Shown: positions 40,181 through 53,970, counted from the stretch's first letter. The stretch: 64,000 nucleotides of DNA from Amblyornis subalaris (GCA_018881555.1 JACAXG010000050.1:2294001-2358000), one strand, 5' to 3'. Made by a program: numbers and translations. The notes: generated by a model from the sequence alone, not told the origin.

Positions 40181-43100
40181 AGCCTTCATGAACCACTTAA
40201 AACAGCAGCTGTGCTGGTGCTGCAGCTTAGGCTTGCAATTAAATTTCAGGCTGAGGTCTTTTGTGGGAGATGGCATGGGATTATGAATGATCCCAAGCAA
40301 TCAAATAAAACAGGACATCTCTAGCACGAGAGGGCTGCTGCTGCTTTTTGGTGCATCAGGGAAATTGTTCCAGTAGTTATCAGCTGTGATAACCATTTAC
40401 CTGTTGTGATTCAATGAGATGATACCTCCACAGGCAGGAGTCTTGGTGATACATAGATACCCAAGCATGTGGATAGGCACCCAAAAGAAATGCTCAAAAG
40501 CCCAGGTTCACAGCTTTCTCAGGAAAAATTTGGTGCTTAAGTGCTTCTGGAAATTCTCCAAAAAGCAAAGCTTTACAGGTAAGCATGGCCTGATTTCCAC
40601 TAATTTCAAAGAGCTAAATATCTTTGAGGATCTGGTCCTAACTGCTTTATAACATCAGATTCCAGCATAAGATGGAGCCAGCCCCTAACTTTGCACTGCT
40701 CTGTGTTTTGTTTAGCAATGACAAATGCTGGCGTACAGAGGAGCACTAGAAGGCAGACTCCAGAATGATTTCCATATGCCCAAATGCTGTGTAGACCACA
40801 CTTGGATTGACTGGCACACTGTTCCCATTGTCTTCACTATTTTTTGTCATGGAATTTGAAGAGTTTGAAAGAATCGCACCCTGTCACATCTGCACTTGAA
40901 GGAAAACACCTGAAACTTTTTTTTATGTACTAAAAGAATTGAAACAAGTTGCTACTTTGCAGATTGATGAATCCACACTCTCTATGTCTCCCACTGGCCA
41001 AGGAACTCTGCCATAATGCACAAAGCCATGGCAATGAGGCTGGGGTTGCACAGGGACACTGAAATAAAAGCACAAGCAGCTCTGTGAGAACATGGTCCAT
41101 TCTAGGGATACTGTGTTAGTAAATGGGATCTGCAACCCAAATAAAATATCTGAGTAGACTGCGGCAAGAATGAAACATGATCCAAACTCCACTGGGCTCT
41201 GGCTGTCCCAGGGGACAAAANGCGATTTGTTAGCTGCTCGTGGCAAAAATGTGTCAATGAGTATTGCTGGTGTGGAAAAGCAGCAGAACTCCTGTTTCAG
41301 CAAAATCATTTGAGAACAGGGTTTATCATAAGCTGCTGATGTTACACAGTATCATATCCAAGGCGCTGAAAGACATCAATTTTTTTTCTTTAGAACAACT
41401 GCCAGAGACATACCTGACGGGTCAATGGCCTTGCTACGTGGGGGGAAAAATTCATGTGCCTCTTTTGTCAGGAATGCATAAGTAATTATTCGCACTTGTT
41501 CATTCTGGAAGAGAGAAATTGTTTGCATGTGAGCAATAATAAATTAGGCATTTTAAATAGTTGATCCTCTGCTGTCAGAAAAATGTCAATACAAAGGCAG
41601 CTTCCAGTAGCTAAGATTTGTAATACAAATTCAAGCCCTTTGTGGAAAAGGCCTTGGATTTAAGGATCTCATAATTTTCTGTAGAGGGAAAATAAGTAAG
41701 AACATTGTCTATTTAGGTGAATGTATATGCTTGATAAAAACTTTATAGGATTTTCAACTGGCTATTAGATTTAGAATGAACGCATTTAAACATTATTATT
41801 ATTCCCCCTATTCTTAGCTGAAATGCTGGATTTTGCTAATGCACGTCTGGTTAATGGGGTCACCGCAGTATTGAAAGAATAATTGTCAGAAACAGGGTAA
41901 ATTGTTTTCTGTGTAGTTTATTGTTACCATTACTGTTTTGAGATGTATATCAAACAAAGTTACCTAAATTGCCTCAGAGAATCTCATTGCAAAGTGATGG
42001 ATTCCTACAATTTAGCTGAAAGGACAGGTTGCCTTATGCTCCTAACACATTGCTCTGCTTGCTGTCCCCTCCCCAGTTCAACAGACATTTTGGTTTAGTT
42101 TCTGAATAAAGAGTCACAGTTGTGCTACTTCCCCCTCATCACATTGCTCTGACTGGAAGTACTTCAAGCAGATTTTCTATGTATTTTTAAAAATTTCCCA
42201 GGCTAAGAATAATTATGCAGATTATAATCATGGTTTCCACAAAATACATGATAGCAACCCTTATGAAGAGGGCATCCGTGTAAAACTGAGTGAAAAGACA
42301 CATACACGGGACTTGAATGAGTCCTGCAGTAAAAACTTAGAGAATATTTCTTCTGGAATGCAGTTATGTAAAAATGACTTCTGATTTCCGACTCAATGGC
42401 TTCTTACAATACCCAGTCATATCTGCTTAGTTGTTTGACAGAAATTACTTTTATTGCCTCTTCCCCTTGAGATACACTACGTACCAATGCCATTTTTAAA
42501 GCCTCCTTTCAGTACAGAACCACCTCTTGCAGCCAGAAAGGGACAAAGACTCCAGCAAGCCCTTTCAGCCAGCCCAGCCCTCCTCTCCCCCTGCCTGGGC
42601 TCACGCACTGTAAACATGGCATTCTCCAACATTTTTTGTTGTTGTTGTACAATGTGTAATTTATTGCAAGTATCCAGAGAGCTAAATTGACAGGCAGCTG
42701 CATGTTAGGGTGATATTTCTCTCCTGACAACACTAGATGGACCCAGACATAGGAAACAATGTGGTATCATGAGATATTTTTGCTGAATATGACACTTTCA
42801 ATTGAGCATCTTCAAGACTGCTTCAGCTTTAAATNTGAATTTGCCAGATATAACAAGGATTTGACATTGACCCTTCACCTGACAGTAATACATTTTTTAT
42901 CTTTTAATAACATACAGTAATGCTGCTTTGTGATTTCAGGAAGCTCTTCGAGTAAACAAATCATATTCATCGCCTAGAGACTAACATGCCTTTCCAGAGT
43001 CTATAAAGATGAGAGATAAGCTGAAAGGCAGGCTTGAAAAAGTTTTCAGCCATCTAACAGAATTTTTTTAGGAGCACATTGCTGCACCAGTTAGAAATTG

Positions 43101-44334
43101 CTACTTAATTTTTTTTTTTTTTTTAAGGTACACTTGTTTATATGATTTCTTGAATTGATTTCTCAATACTGTTTGATCCAAATGTACNGAGGGTTTCAAA
43201 CTTGGTCCTTAGGCCAGTTTCTCAGGAAAACAAGTTTTATGTCCTTATACTGTCTAGCTGCCTATGCTGAGCAAATTATTTTTGAACTCAAACTTCAATT
43301 TACAATTTCTCTTAAACTTCACATCACACTAGAAGCAATCCCCTCCAAATTCTGATTCATTCTCTGGTCATCAGCAGTTAGAATGAGAAAAGCAGTCCTA
43401 CTTGTACTATCACACCCACACGCTGTGGCAAAAAGGCTGAGGTCTGGACAGCGTTTAGTCNGGGCAGAAATGAGTCAGGGTGGGGAAGGTCAGCATTACA
43501 GTGAAATAAAGCTTTTAGACGGTGATGCTTTAACACAGAAAATGAAGACCTCTGCCAATACAATTGAAGAATTTTGTTTAAAAGGTATTCTTGCAATGGG
43601 TTGCCAGGGGACATCAGCACTGCACTGCAAAACCAACACAGCATCAAATGCTGCATACCCCTGGGTCCTCCCAGCAGAGCACAGCACGGACTTTCCTCCA
43701 GATCCAATTTTGCGTGACAGCTGCCACTTACAGAGAACTTCATTTGGCATCTGTTGGTAGGAATGAAACGTGTCCAGAACAGTAGGATGACAAAAAATTA
43801 ATTAACTGTGGTCTAGCTTGGGAAATGAGCTGGATGAGGGGAAGCAGAGAGATTTGTCTGAAGTTCGAGGAATAAGCTCAGTGAAATATTTCAGAATATA
43901 GAGGGGACACATGAGCATACTTGCCAACCAAGAAGAGTTTCCAAATATGTATTTGGAAGGTGAAGGCAGAAAGACACACACACACTGAGGATGGAACACC
44001 ACCCACATATATGTCTCGGATTCCCTAATGAGAGTTTTGAAACTGTGTTCAAACTGGAAGTGAATATTTTTGTGTAGCACAGTGGAGAGTAATTACTGAC
44101 AGACTGAAGTGAATAGCACACGTATTGTACCATTTATTTTATCAATTGAATTCTATGATTTGTTCCTTATCCTACAGTCTCGTAATGGCATTAAGTGATG
44201 ATTGTGTGCTAGCATGGGTAATCAGAATGAAAATTAGCCTTTTTCACTTGAATTAATTGTCTCTATTTATTCTGCTTCCAATTCAGTTTTTAGCCATTAT
44301 TTATGGTCTATTTAAAAAAGATTGCATCTCTTCT

Positions 44335-44366
44335 GCAAAACCACTGTCTTCAGCAAAACCACTGTC
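44335..44366 (+). repeat. Two-copy 18-bp tandem repeat
   Basis: GCAAAACCACTGTC occurs at 44335-44348 and 44353-44366, an 18-bp period with two copies. It is a small local duplication without apparent function. Confidence 0.8.
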
Positions 44367-45279
44367 AGAAATAAGAGTAGTTTTACAAAAACTGAAATAA
44401 CCCAGTGTTTCTCGTTTCAGTTGGCTATGCCTTCCATACTTAGTTTTTGGCTTGAAAAGAAAGCCATTATATTCAGATAATAGTTTTCCCAGCCAAAAGC
44501 ATGCACTCATATGGAAAAAACTGACTATTAGACTCGAGCAAAATCTGTAATCTACACACAATGACACTTTATAATAGCAGCCTACACTAAGTAAAGGCAT
44601 TTTGTTTTTATTTAAAAAAAAAACTCCTGAGAAACCACAGGGCTGCTGTCTCTGAACGCAGACCAGGAGCCTAGTATCCCATTGTGCTTTTGACAAAAGC
44701 TGATTTGTTCAGTTCTAGAAAACACTGGGATGGTTATATTAGTGTTTTTGCAATATGGCAAAGGTTGCTATCTGATACAGCTTTATCTTGTATGCTGAGT
44801 ACCTTAATTTGTGAAGAGCTCATTATTGATCAACCTTAATAATCACTAAATGACCCAAGGTTCACTTCGTTACAATCAGACCTATGTAAAAAATCTGCAC
44901 TGTTGCTTTCATTATGTATTTTGAAGCAAATTTTTCCCCTTGCTCTGCTTCTCAGCCCCACCAGGCAGGCAGTAATCACAGGTCTGTGTAAGGCATCCTC
45001 TGAGAAACAAGATTTTCCTGGCAAACACAAGTTAGAGGTGAGTAGGATTATACAGGATGCAACATTCCCAAGTGTTTGATTCAGTCAGATTTTGGGTGAC
45101 CCACATACTGGTGCTGCTGTTCCTGTCCTTGGGGCATTTTCTCAAAGTTTAAGAAAGGTGAAAGACTGCCTACATAACTAGTCCCTTTGTTGTACTCTGC
45201 TGTTTAGAGAATGAGTTTAAATTGAAAAGTAGTAGTGTGAATTGGAAGAGTCAGAGAAGCCAGACAACTTCTTACAGAT

Positions 45280-45780
45280 ATCCAGGGATGCCCAGTGTTT
45301 ACTAGACAGGACACTGGATCCCAGCAGGCAAAGCCTGTCTCTGCTGTGCAGTTGGAGCAGCAACTCTCCCCACACAGACCTTTCTCTTCCTGTCATCCTT
45401 GGCCCACCTTCCCCACCTTTGAACTCACCAGCTGCCCACAACACCACTGTGTTGGCAATCCGCAGGCTTTTCTTCTCCCCATCCCTCACTTGTCCAAAAT
45501 AGAGCTGTGCCCTGCCTGGGCTCCACTAGACCTGGCTGGGACCCTACCCAGCCCGCTCCTGCACTAGAAATGCTGTTCCCAGGCCCAGGTTCCTCTAACT
45601 GCTCCCTTCCTGTGTACCTTAGGCCTTTGTCCCCACATTTGCATCCTGCCCAGGCCCAGGAGTCACCTCACCTGAGAGGAGGCACAGAGGAGGAGCTGGG
45701 CAGCAACAGCCCTGCAAAACTCCAAACTCTCCACATCCCGTGCTGCTGCTTCTCATTTCTCCTCCTCACAGCGTAACACC
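45280..45780. other. GC-richer intergenic patch, no gene recognised
   Basis: About 500 bases of C-rich sequence on the plus strand (repeated words such as ctgcccaggcccagg and ccacacagacc). Overlapping frames up to 90 codons occur in several phases, the pattern expected from stop-poor composition rather than selection. No domain is recognised. A long non-coding RNA exon is possible but unsupported. Confidence 0.3.
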
Positions 45781-48551
45781 ATCTTCTTCATGCACCTGAT
45801 GGGAACAGGGTCGCTGCTCATGAAGAGACAAAGTCTTGGAGAAACTTTCCTCTTCCACAAGGTATGCCTGCAGTGCCTCCACTCCTGTGACCCAGTGGCA
45901 CTTATTTCCCTGGCACAGAAAGCAAGGAAAACCCTCCCCNGTGAGCTGCCATGCTGATGCACAAAAAAACCTGTGGAGGACAAGTTTTGGAAAAGCTGTT
46001 CCTGTACTTCACACAGAGGTAGGAAGAGTTAATATGAAAAGTAGCTGAGTGTGTGAATCTTTTAAGTGACTCAATCAAAGTGAAAGTTTCTAGAGACCCA
46101 TATTTTAGTTATACAGGAACTTTTTATGGGAAGATTTACTACAGCATATACTGGTTACGGTATTACTCCCGTGTGCAGAGGACTAAAGGATAATGCTGTT
46201 GGGAAGACATACAATCCCCAATTGCCTATGCAGTAAATCATCCCATGTAGGAGAAGAGGAGTCTGCAATTTCAGTCATTCTTGATGCCCTATAATGTACC
46301 AGCACAGCTTTTAATTAAAACTATGGAGCAGGAAGGGCTTTTATTTCACTCCAGAGCAGGATGGGTGGTAACAATGAGAAGGGGATGGCTCTTTACCTTA
46401 TTAATTTGCCATATGACCAGTACTCCTCCCATGAACAGCCATCTGGTGCCTGAGAACCTTGGAGCTTTTTATTACAGGGTACATTCGCCGCCGAGCCTGT
46501 GAGTCTGCTGCAGATCCCACTCACAGAGACCTGGCAGTGAAGCTCAGAAATGCCCACAAAGCCCTGTCTCATGAGTCTTCAGCCGAAATGTGACACTTCA
46601 CTGAAAACTGAATTCTGAGAATGAATCTGCTGAAAAACTCTGAAAAAATCTGCTCCTGTGTCACGTGCATTGCCTGCAGGGAGCAAGTGTCCCAAGGCAT
46701 GGCAGACTTGCAGCACAGCAACTGTGAGGCCAAAAGGAAGGGCACTCTGCAACTCGTAATTTCTTTGCACCAGAGGGTGTTTGCATCTGCAGTGCTCTTT
46801 GGACAGATGTGGCCACATATCAGTGCCCTGAAGGAAGCTGCATACCTTACATTAAACAACACTGCCAATTAATTTGGCCTGGAGCAGTGGAGGGTAGTGG
46901 TCTCTTCTTAAAGAAAAAGAACTGTAAAATAAAAGGCTGTATTTTCACATTCAGTTCATAGCCACCTTGGAAAACCTCGGGGGTCAGAACCCCAGTGTCA
47001 GTGTCAGAGAAAGGAGCAGGACCCCACAAGGGGTATCTGAGTCACCTCCAACCAACTGCAAAGGACAAGAAGCCCACTGGTGTCACTGTGAGGAGGACAG
47101 AGGGTCTGGTCCGGATTCAGGGGCCAAGGCAGAAATGTCAGGCTCTGGCTCTCAGCTTCTTGCCGCCAACAGAAGAGCTCTGGGGCCAGTGGTCTCATTA
47201 CCATGGCTGCCAGACAAATTTGAGGCCAGTCACCCGTGGGCTGTCACAAGCCACAGGTCTGCTCCAGGTGTGACTGGAAACACATGGCCCATACCTGGTA
47301 GTGTCCATTTATGAAGTGATGCCTGGGATAACCTCTGGTCAAGCAGGTGTCTCCTCAGACACTGTTTCCAGCTGCCCTCTCCAGGTTCTGACAATGGGGC
47401 TGCCTGCTGCCTCATGGAGCCTTTTTTGTGCACCTCTTCTGAAGCAAATCCTGTTGTATCCACCCCCACGACAAAGCTTCAAACCAGTGCTCATTTAGAT
47501 ACTTTTCTCCAGTTCTGACAAATGTCATCCTACACAACACAGCCACAGAGGTAATTTCAGAGCCTGCAGTCATGCTAGTCACCTCCCCCTGTGCTTCCTT
47601 CCTTTTGCTTCCCTCTTCTTGAGAGCAGCAAATGCAAGCAGCTTGTCTCCATGTCCATTGCCTTCTCAGCACCCTGTCCCNCTCCAGAGCTATAATTGCT
47701 CCTTCAGTGAGATACCAGGTCTCTCACGATCAGTGAATTGTGCCAAACATTTTCAATTCTGGTTAGATTTTTCCAACAGTCCAACTTCTCTTTTTCCATG
47801 CTCTTTATGTTAGGGAGCAGCTCCCTGTAAATGCACAAACAATCACTTTTTCTCATTTAAAATGCATCCTTAAAAGCCTTTCTTTGGAACAATAGCTGCA
47901 AAAATGTGGCAAGAAAAGAACTGGTGCTATGCCAACCAGTTCAAACCTCTCTTTCTCATTTCTGCCTCCTTCCTTCTCTGAGCTATGCTGCAAATTCTTT
48001 TACCAGGCTGAAGCCTACGGGACCACAGGCTCAGTTTCACATTTTTTCCATGTTTCTACGCTGTCTGTAACAATTAGTTAGTGGTAGACCAACCATAGTA
48101 GCTCAACAATAAAGCAATATATATGCAACTCACGCTCCGAGAGCAAATGACAACCTTATAGCTTACAGTGCAAATGTAAAGAAATTCCTTTTAACAGCTA
48201 CAGGAGAAATTTTAGGTTATTGCTTCCCATCAGTCCAATGGGGGAATACAGCAAACTACCATTCTTCACATACACTTTGCCTTTTCCCCAGGTTAAATCA
48301 CAAGGAGTGGGGTTTTCAGGCTCGAAATTTGCTCTCCAGGATGTGGTACGTGGCCAATCCCTGTCACTTTATATTTTGAAAGACCACATCTATTCTTTGC
48401 TTGATAGTCTGAGTTAAAGCCCTCACTAAACTCTGCATCCACTTCAGCCATCCCCACTCCTACTATTGAAATACACCAAGATAGTGAATTGCCTTGAATA
48501 CAATGCTCCTCGGGTCCAACACCGTGCAAGTGCCAAGAGGTTGCACTGTGC

Positions 48552-48565
48552 CCTCCAGAGGGCAC
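48552..48565 (+). promoter_or_regulatory. CTCF-like motif
   Basis: CCTCCAGAGGGCAC fits the vertebrate CTCF core (CCASYAGRKGGCRS) at 13 of 14 positions. The surrounding GTGCCCT-CCAG-AGGGCAC is also an inverted repeat with a 7-bp stem, so chance palindromy is an alternative. It lies about 3 kb beyond the inferred STXBP5 poly(A) site, between the two genes, where an insulator would be plausible. Binding is not demonstrated. Confidence 0.35.
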
Positions 48566-51500
48566 AGGGAGAGATTTTTTTTTTATTGTCCCTTAGGGCA
48601 TAATTTGCTGAATACTTTCAAATAGTTGTGATCCTGGTGTCAGAGCCTCATAGCCCCAGGGATATCCAGGTATTCTTCAGTTTTCTTTATCTAAAGAAAG
48701 TTTGCATTGCTGACAACAGCTCACAAGCTACTTGCCAAAACTGGTTCATGCAGCTTAACTAGACTACTGGAGAGGAAGCAGCTGCTTCCAGAAGAATCCT
48801 AACAAGAACAAGCAGCTTCATGTTAGACATAGAGCCAAACCAACTACTGGCCTTGTACTAACAAAGGAATGCTCTAGAGGTCAACGCAACTTCCACGGAT
48901 GTGATCTGACAACAAATTACATTTAAAAATGTCTAAAAAAATGTTTTCTAAAGGGCTTAACTGAAACAGTAGAATAAAGAATTAATTTCTGTCTTTCCAG
49001 AATCTCTTTAAAAAAAATCTGTGAAATGCTGGAGAACTCTAAAACCCAACCAGAAACTGCTGTGCTTAAAGACAAAATGGAAGGTAAAGGGCCTCTAAGT
49101 TCACAGCTAGAATGGACTTTGAGTTTGAGCATATTAAAAAGAAAACCTGATGCAATGACCGTGATTAGTCCTTTTTCTAACCTTTTCATAGGGATATAGT
49201 TAAAAAAGAAGAAACAGTTCTTCCTTATATAAATTAAGCTCTGACACATCTTGAACGACAGACGTGCATACTCAGCCTGAAGACAGCAACTGTAAGGAAG
49301 AGAAGACTCATGAGAGCCTGGACCACTGTGCTGTGTCCTTGGAGATCCTGGAAGAAAAATCACCACAGTCAGTAGGTGACACTAACACTCAGATAAAAAT
49401 TACTTAACTCAAGTGTTGCTAAGAGATTTGCAGGTGCACAAGAGAATTAGGGGATACCAGCTTGAAATTGTTTTCTGTTCACTCCGTCACAGGAGACTGC
49501 ATTCCACATTATTCTTTCCAGGAGTGTCTTGCACCACAGAAATCACAGTGATATAAAATTTCTCATTATGTCTGCTTAATTAGGCAGAGGAGTTGGTAAA
49601 CTTATCAAAACATAAGTACAGTCTGACATTTTGATTACAAACCCCTTCAAACACTCAACTCTCTATCAAGTCCTGCTCACACTGTGACTGCAGCAAGATA
49701 GAGAAATGCAGTTACCTGCTCCAAAACACATGAGCCTTTCCATTTTCATCTTGACTGTGGCTTTGCTACAGTCCTTCATCACCCCTTCTGAGTAGTGATG
49801 GAATCAAACAGCCCTAAATGAGTCTTTGATGCTAAAGGAGTGCTCCCCAGGTCTCAGCGAGGGCAGTGGGGGTGGGTACAACTTTCTCCTTCTGAGCAGC
49901 CTGTGCACAAGCCTTAGCCCAGATTGTATCTTGTGGCTGCAAAATACAGAAAACCGCTACAGCAACTGAGCAGAACTCTGCTACTATAATGAATTGCATA
50001 TGCAAGACCCCAAGCCCTTACTGAGGGACCATTAATTACACATTGTGAAAAATCAGCCAGGAAACTAGGAGGCGAGAAACTGGTGCTTGCTGACATTCTG
50101 CTCTTGTGGGTTTATCTCAGTGCAAGACTGTGGGGGAAAACATCTCGTTTCCTTAGGCCAGACTGGGATGCCTCCAGCAAGCCTGCAACCTTTTCTCCTG
50201 AGAGAGGAAACAGGCCGCACCTCTTGCTTGACTGACCCGTGGCCAAGGGAGCAGTCCAGGTGCACCAAGGCAGGAAGACGGAGCAGGCAAGATCAGGGAT
50301 ACCACTAAGAACCCANAGGCCAGTGGGCAACAAGGCGGGGCTGGTTCAGTGACCCTGCCTGGATGAAAATTCCCAATAAAAAAATCTGGGTAAGAAAAGT
50401 ACTGACAGGCATATAATCATGTCTGTAGGTCTTAAGTGCATTTAATTTACAGTACATTGGCACCAAAACTGTTGAAACACATGATGTGCAAAGGAACCAG
50501 GTTTTAATACACGTCTCATCAAATCCTGAGTTTCACTAAATCAAAGTGCTTCAGTTTGCAACCTCACTCTGGCACTCCCCTCTCGTCAGTCCATTGATCT
50601 GTGCAGTCCCACAGTACCCACAGGGAGGGAGCTGCTTTTACTGTAGCTTTTTTACTTTTATTGGAGACTTCCAGAGCTAGCGAGTAGCTGGAGGCAGTGT
50701 GACAGCTCCAAATGTCTTCAATCCAATTAAACTGAAGATAAAACAATTTTTTCATTCCAATGCATTATCCTATTTATAATTCCATGCACTGCAGAGCTTC
50801 AAGTTCATTATGTGTAACTATCAGATATTAAAGAAAAAACAAAACAAGAACACAGAAGAAGTCTGGAACTAGCAGAGTTTTCCCACAGATGAAACTGTGT
50901 TCTCACGTACTAAAACAACCAGCACTGAAATATTTTGCTGTTTGACCTCATAAGATTCCAAAAGCTTCACCAAGGCACAGCAATTTCACTTCTCAGATTT
51001 ACTGCCCAAGCCTCTCTTTGGATTCATTATTTCCCCATCACTGAGAGTATGTTTACAAGGGTGGGTGGTTTGTGTTTCNCTCTCTCCCCAACAGCAAAAG
51101 ACAGAAAATTTAATAGACCGCAAGCTAGAAACTGGTCTTTGGCAAAGCTGAGCCTCAGTCAAAGAAAATAATACATTTGCTGTATCGTAAATATGGCAAA
51201 GAAAAAAACCATCGGTTTCATCTCTTCTCCCCATATAGACTGGCTTCTTCATTTAATAAACACTGACAAAATGCAGCTACAGAAAATACTTTGCTTTACT
51301 GAGTCTGTACAATGAATGACCTTTACTCTTCTGGTAGCTTAAAAAGGTAACAGGACTTCACACTGTCATCATGAGTATGCACACTTCAGAATGTTTTTAG
51401 ACATGCCTGGGAACATCACCACAGATGAACCATTTCACGCCTCTCGGGCTCCTTCAGGGCTACTCACCATCAGCCTGGCTGCCAGTGCTTCCAGCTCTGC

Positions 51501-51608
51501 TCGTTATAAAGCACACCTCACACCTTCCTGCTGCTCCAGCCAGCAGGAAAAGGACTGGTTAGAAAGAAAAAGAGTAAGCTCCACTCATTTCAGGAGAGAT
51601 TTGAATAG

Positions 51609-51614
51609 TTTATT
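51609..51614 (-). terminator. STXBP5: Candidate distal poly(A) signal AATAAA
   Basis: AATAAA on the minus strand is the furthest such signal before sequence loses its UTR-like character. Cleavage would fall around 51585-51597. It is an alternative to the signal at 51735; the choice cannot be made without transcripts. Confidence 0.4.
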
Positions 51615-51649
51615 TTGCCCAATCAAGAGCCCTTCAGCATAATGACACA

Positions 51650-51669
51650 TTCATATACACATATATGAA
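51650..51669. other. STXBP5: AT-rich perfect hairpin near the STXBP5 3' end
   Basis: TTCATATA and TATATGAA flank the four-base loop CACA, an 8-bp perfect stem lying between the two most distal poly(A) signals. It would form in the longest transcript only. Confidence 0.55.
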
Positions 51670-51734
51670 CATTTTTTTCTGAAACATTAATGTATAATAC
51701 ATTTTAAATTTAAAATACCAGCTGCACAGGTATT

Positions 51735-51740
51735 TTTATT
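51735..51740 (-). terminator. STXBP5: Candidate distal poly(A) signal AATAAA with upstream TGTA
   Basis: On the minus strand the context is TTTGTAAATAAAAATACC: a TGTA element (the CFIm binding word) directly precedes the hexamer, and T-rich sequence follows about 30 bases downstream. This is the best-looking distal signal. Confidence 0.45.
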
Positions 51741-52426
51741 TACAAAAATATTCCATACTTAATTTTTTAACTTCGTTATGATGACATAGTTCAGTCCAAG
51801 TACATGTAAGTAAAATAACTCTATGCAATCTAACATAGTTGTGTTTGTAACAGTACAGTTTGCAGTTCATATGAAACTATATTTGTAGACAGATGGATTT
51901 GCAACCCTACCTAAAAATGCATATTCCAGTAATCATCCTCAGAAGAGCTAGTGGGGCTCAGCAAGACTTAACTGAAGAATAAGTTGCAATGAACATAAGG
52001 GAAAAAGAAAACACACATTTACACACTAACATATACATAAACGAGAACTGCTACACATCAAGCATGCTTACCCAGGAGTGGGCAATGTTAGAAAAATTTA
52101 CGGATGTATTTTTTTTTCCTCCATGGTGCTGGTACAATGAAACAGCAGCATAACTAGAAAGCAGCATGTTTTCCTAGTTCTAACCACTACATATAGCAGA
52201 GCTCAGGTCTAAAATAACATAGTACTGCTTATTTACAATTCTGTTTTAAAAGGGAATATTTAAAACATGTTCCCACCCCTCTCCCTTTCCATCACCTATT
52301 ACAGAATGGTAGTGGTAATCCACATACAACTCCTTACATGTTTTCAACTGAAACAGTTTAACTTCTAGTTATTTGCCTTGTAACATGTAACTTAGGTACT
52401 AACAAAAAGAAATACAAGTGTCAAAG

Positions 52427-52446
52427 TAACCTACAGCTGTAGGTTA
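52427..52446. other. STXBP5: Perfect 20-bp palindrome in the STXBP5 3' UTR
   Basis: TAACCTACAGCTGTAGGTTA equals its own reverse complement, without any spacer. In RNA it could pair with a second transcript or fold with a small loop. It contains the E-box-like CAGCTG at its centre. It is not part of a visible microsatellite. Confidence 0.85.
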
Positions 52447-53822
52447 GGTTAAACGGTTCTAGGCGCGCATGGAAATACTAAAAAATACTACTAATAAGAT
52501 TGATATCTTTCATTTGATTGTTTGGTGTTTCTGCCTCATTTCTCCCTTTTTCACTTTTTAAAAATGAAGGCCCACATCTTTAAGTCTAAACTTTATAAGG
52601 TGTAAAAGAACCCAGAAACAGTACACTCATCTGGCTTGAAACAGTAGTAAGGTAGATATATACCACATCTCTTTAACGGACTTAAGAAGAAGAAAATGGC
52701 CCAGCTTAGCTTTTCAATGAAAACTGAAATAAAATTGGTTTAGCTGATTGATCGACACTACATCCTTTTCTGTTTTACTCACCTCCTCCCCTCAAACATT
52801 ATTAATTTCTGTCTCCAGAGTATTAGAAGATTNTGTGGTAGTAGCAAAGCTATCAACATCCACCCCAAAAGATTCACATAAATTATCCAGGAAATTGGCT
52901 GGCATGAGAAAAGATTCAACCGACAAGTTGCCCTTCTACTTGGAGAGGGAGGCAAGGCACTGCAGTCCCCCCCACACCAGACTTGGGCTGCAGTCAGTGC
53001 CCGCTCAGACATGTTAAAGCACGAGGAGAAAGTGGAGGGCACTTCAGCCACAGACTCTTTAAGTTTTCCAACACATGTTTTGGATACGAAAAAACCGACA
53101 AAACAAACCCACATAAAACTCAACCCTGATTTACATGNAAAGAGCTGATGCATAATCCAAATACACAGATTACTCAAAGAAAATATTTATTGGACAAACC
53201 TCACTTCAATTTTGCAGAATTTTGAAAGTCCAAGAAATACAGCTGAAAAAAGTCTCCTGTGTACCAGAAAAAAACCCAAACCATAGAAAACCAGTCAGCC
53301 ACGGACTGCAGCTATTTTATATTAGGCTAGTTCCCTATCTTCCTGCTCCGTACTTGGAGAATTGTTTAAGAATGTTCAAAATGGGAGGTAAAAATAACTG
53401 ATTATTTTCTGTAAAGCAAAATGGGCTATTTGTTTTCATTGCTTAGTAATTGTATCATCTCGATATGAGATATGAATGTATTTATAAGCTTAAAACAACT
53501 TCTATGGATAATATACATACTTTAAGTACTTTGACTTAAAACTTGAACGTAAGTCTTTTTAAAATTAAAGGTAGAAGTGTACATATAAAAATTATTTAAA
53601 ACTAAAAGTATATTTTTAAGCAGTATGTATAAATATAACAGATTTTTTTGTATTATCTAGTAACAAATGTGAAAGTGTTGCAGTAATTTATAAACTGCTG
53701 GCACAGAATATGTGCCTTTCATTAGATTCTATATTGTATATACATATTTTGCTAAGAAAACACACATTCTAAATAAATCACATCATTAGCAAAGGTGCCT
53801 GAAAGTAATCTGTTCTAAAGTC

Positions 53823-53828
53823 TTTATT
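53823..53828 (-). terminator. STXBP5: Candidate internal poly(A) signal AATAAA
   Basis: On the minus strand the context is CAATAAAGACTTTAG, a canonical hexamer that would give a 3' UTR of about 3.4 kb. Additional hexamers at 54710-54715 and 53186-53191 are similar alternatives. Confidence 0.4.
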
Positions 53829-53970
53829 GAACATGTGTGTTTATATACAAATAATGAACCTGAACTGCACAAATGCAGAAATAAAATTAAGGAATAAAAT
53901 ACCATGATTGAATTAAAGTGCAGGAAAAATTCAAGTTTAAAAAGTTCAGGTAAGATCAGTGCTGTTAATT

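Larger units (their letters stand above)
21331..51608. other. Intergenic region between the SAMD5 promoter and the STXBP5 3' end
   Basis: About 30 kb between the SAMD5 CpG island and the likely poly(A) site of STXBP5. I see no recognisable protein-coding exon or tRNA gene. Open frames are under 150 codons, often contain ambiguous bases and resemble nothing. Contents seen: two CR1 fragments, T and A homopolymers (T17 around 27220-27236, T16 around 43109-43124), A/C-rich simple sequence, several GC-richer patches, and a few motif-like sites listed separately. Long non-coding RNA genes cannot be excluded from sequence alone. Confidence 0.7.

Noticed and set aside
45242..45776. Series of 86-90-codon frames as a possible gene
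   Set aside because: Different phases are open over the same C-rich DNA, no splice-consistent chain or domain emerges, and no homology is recognised.
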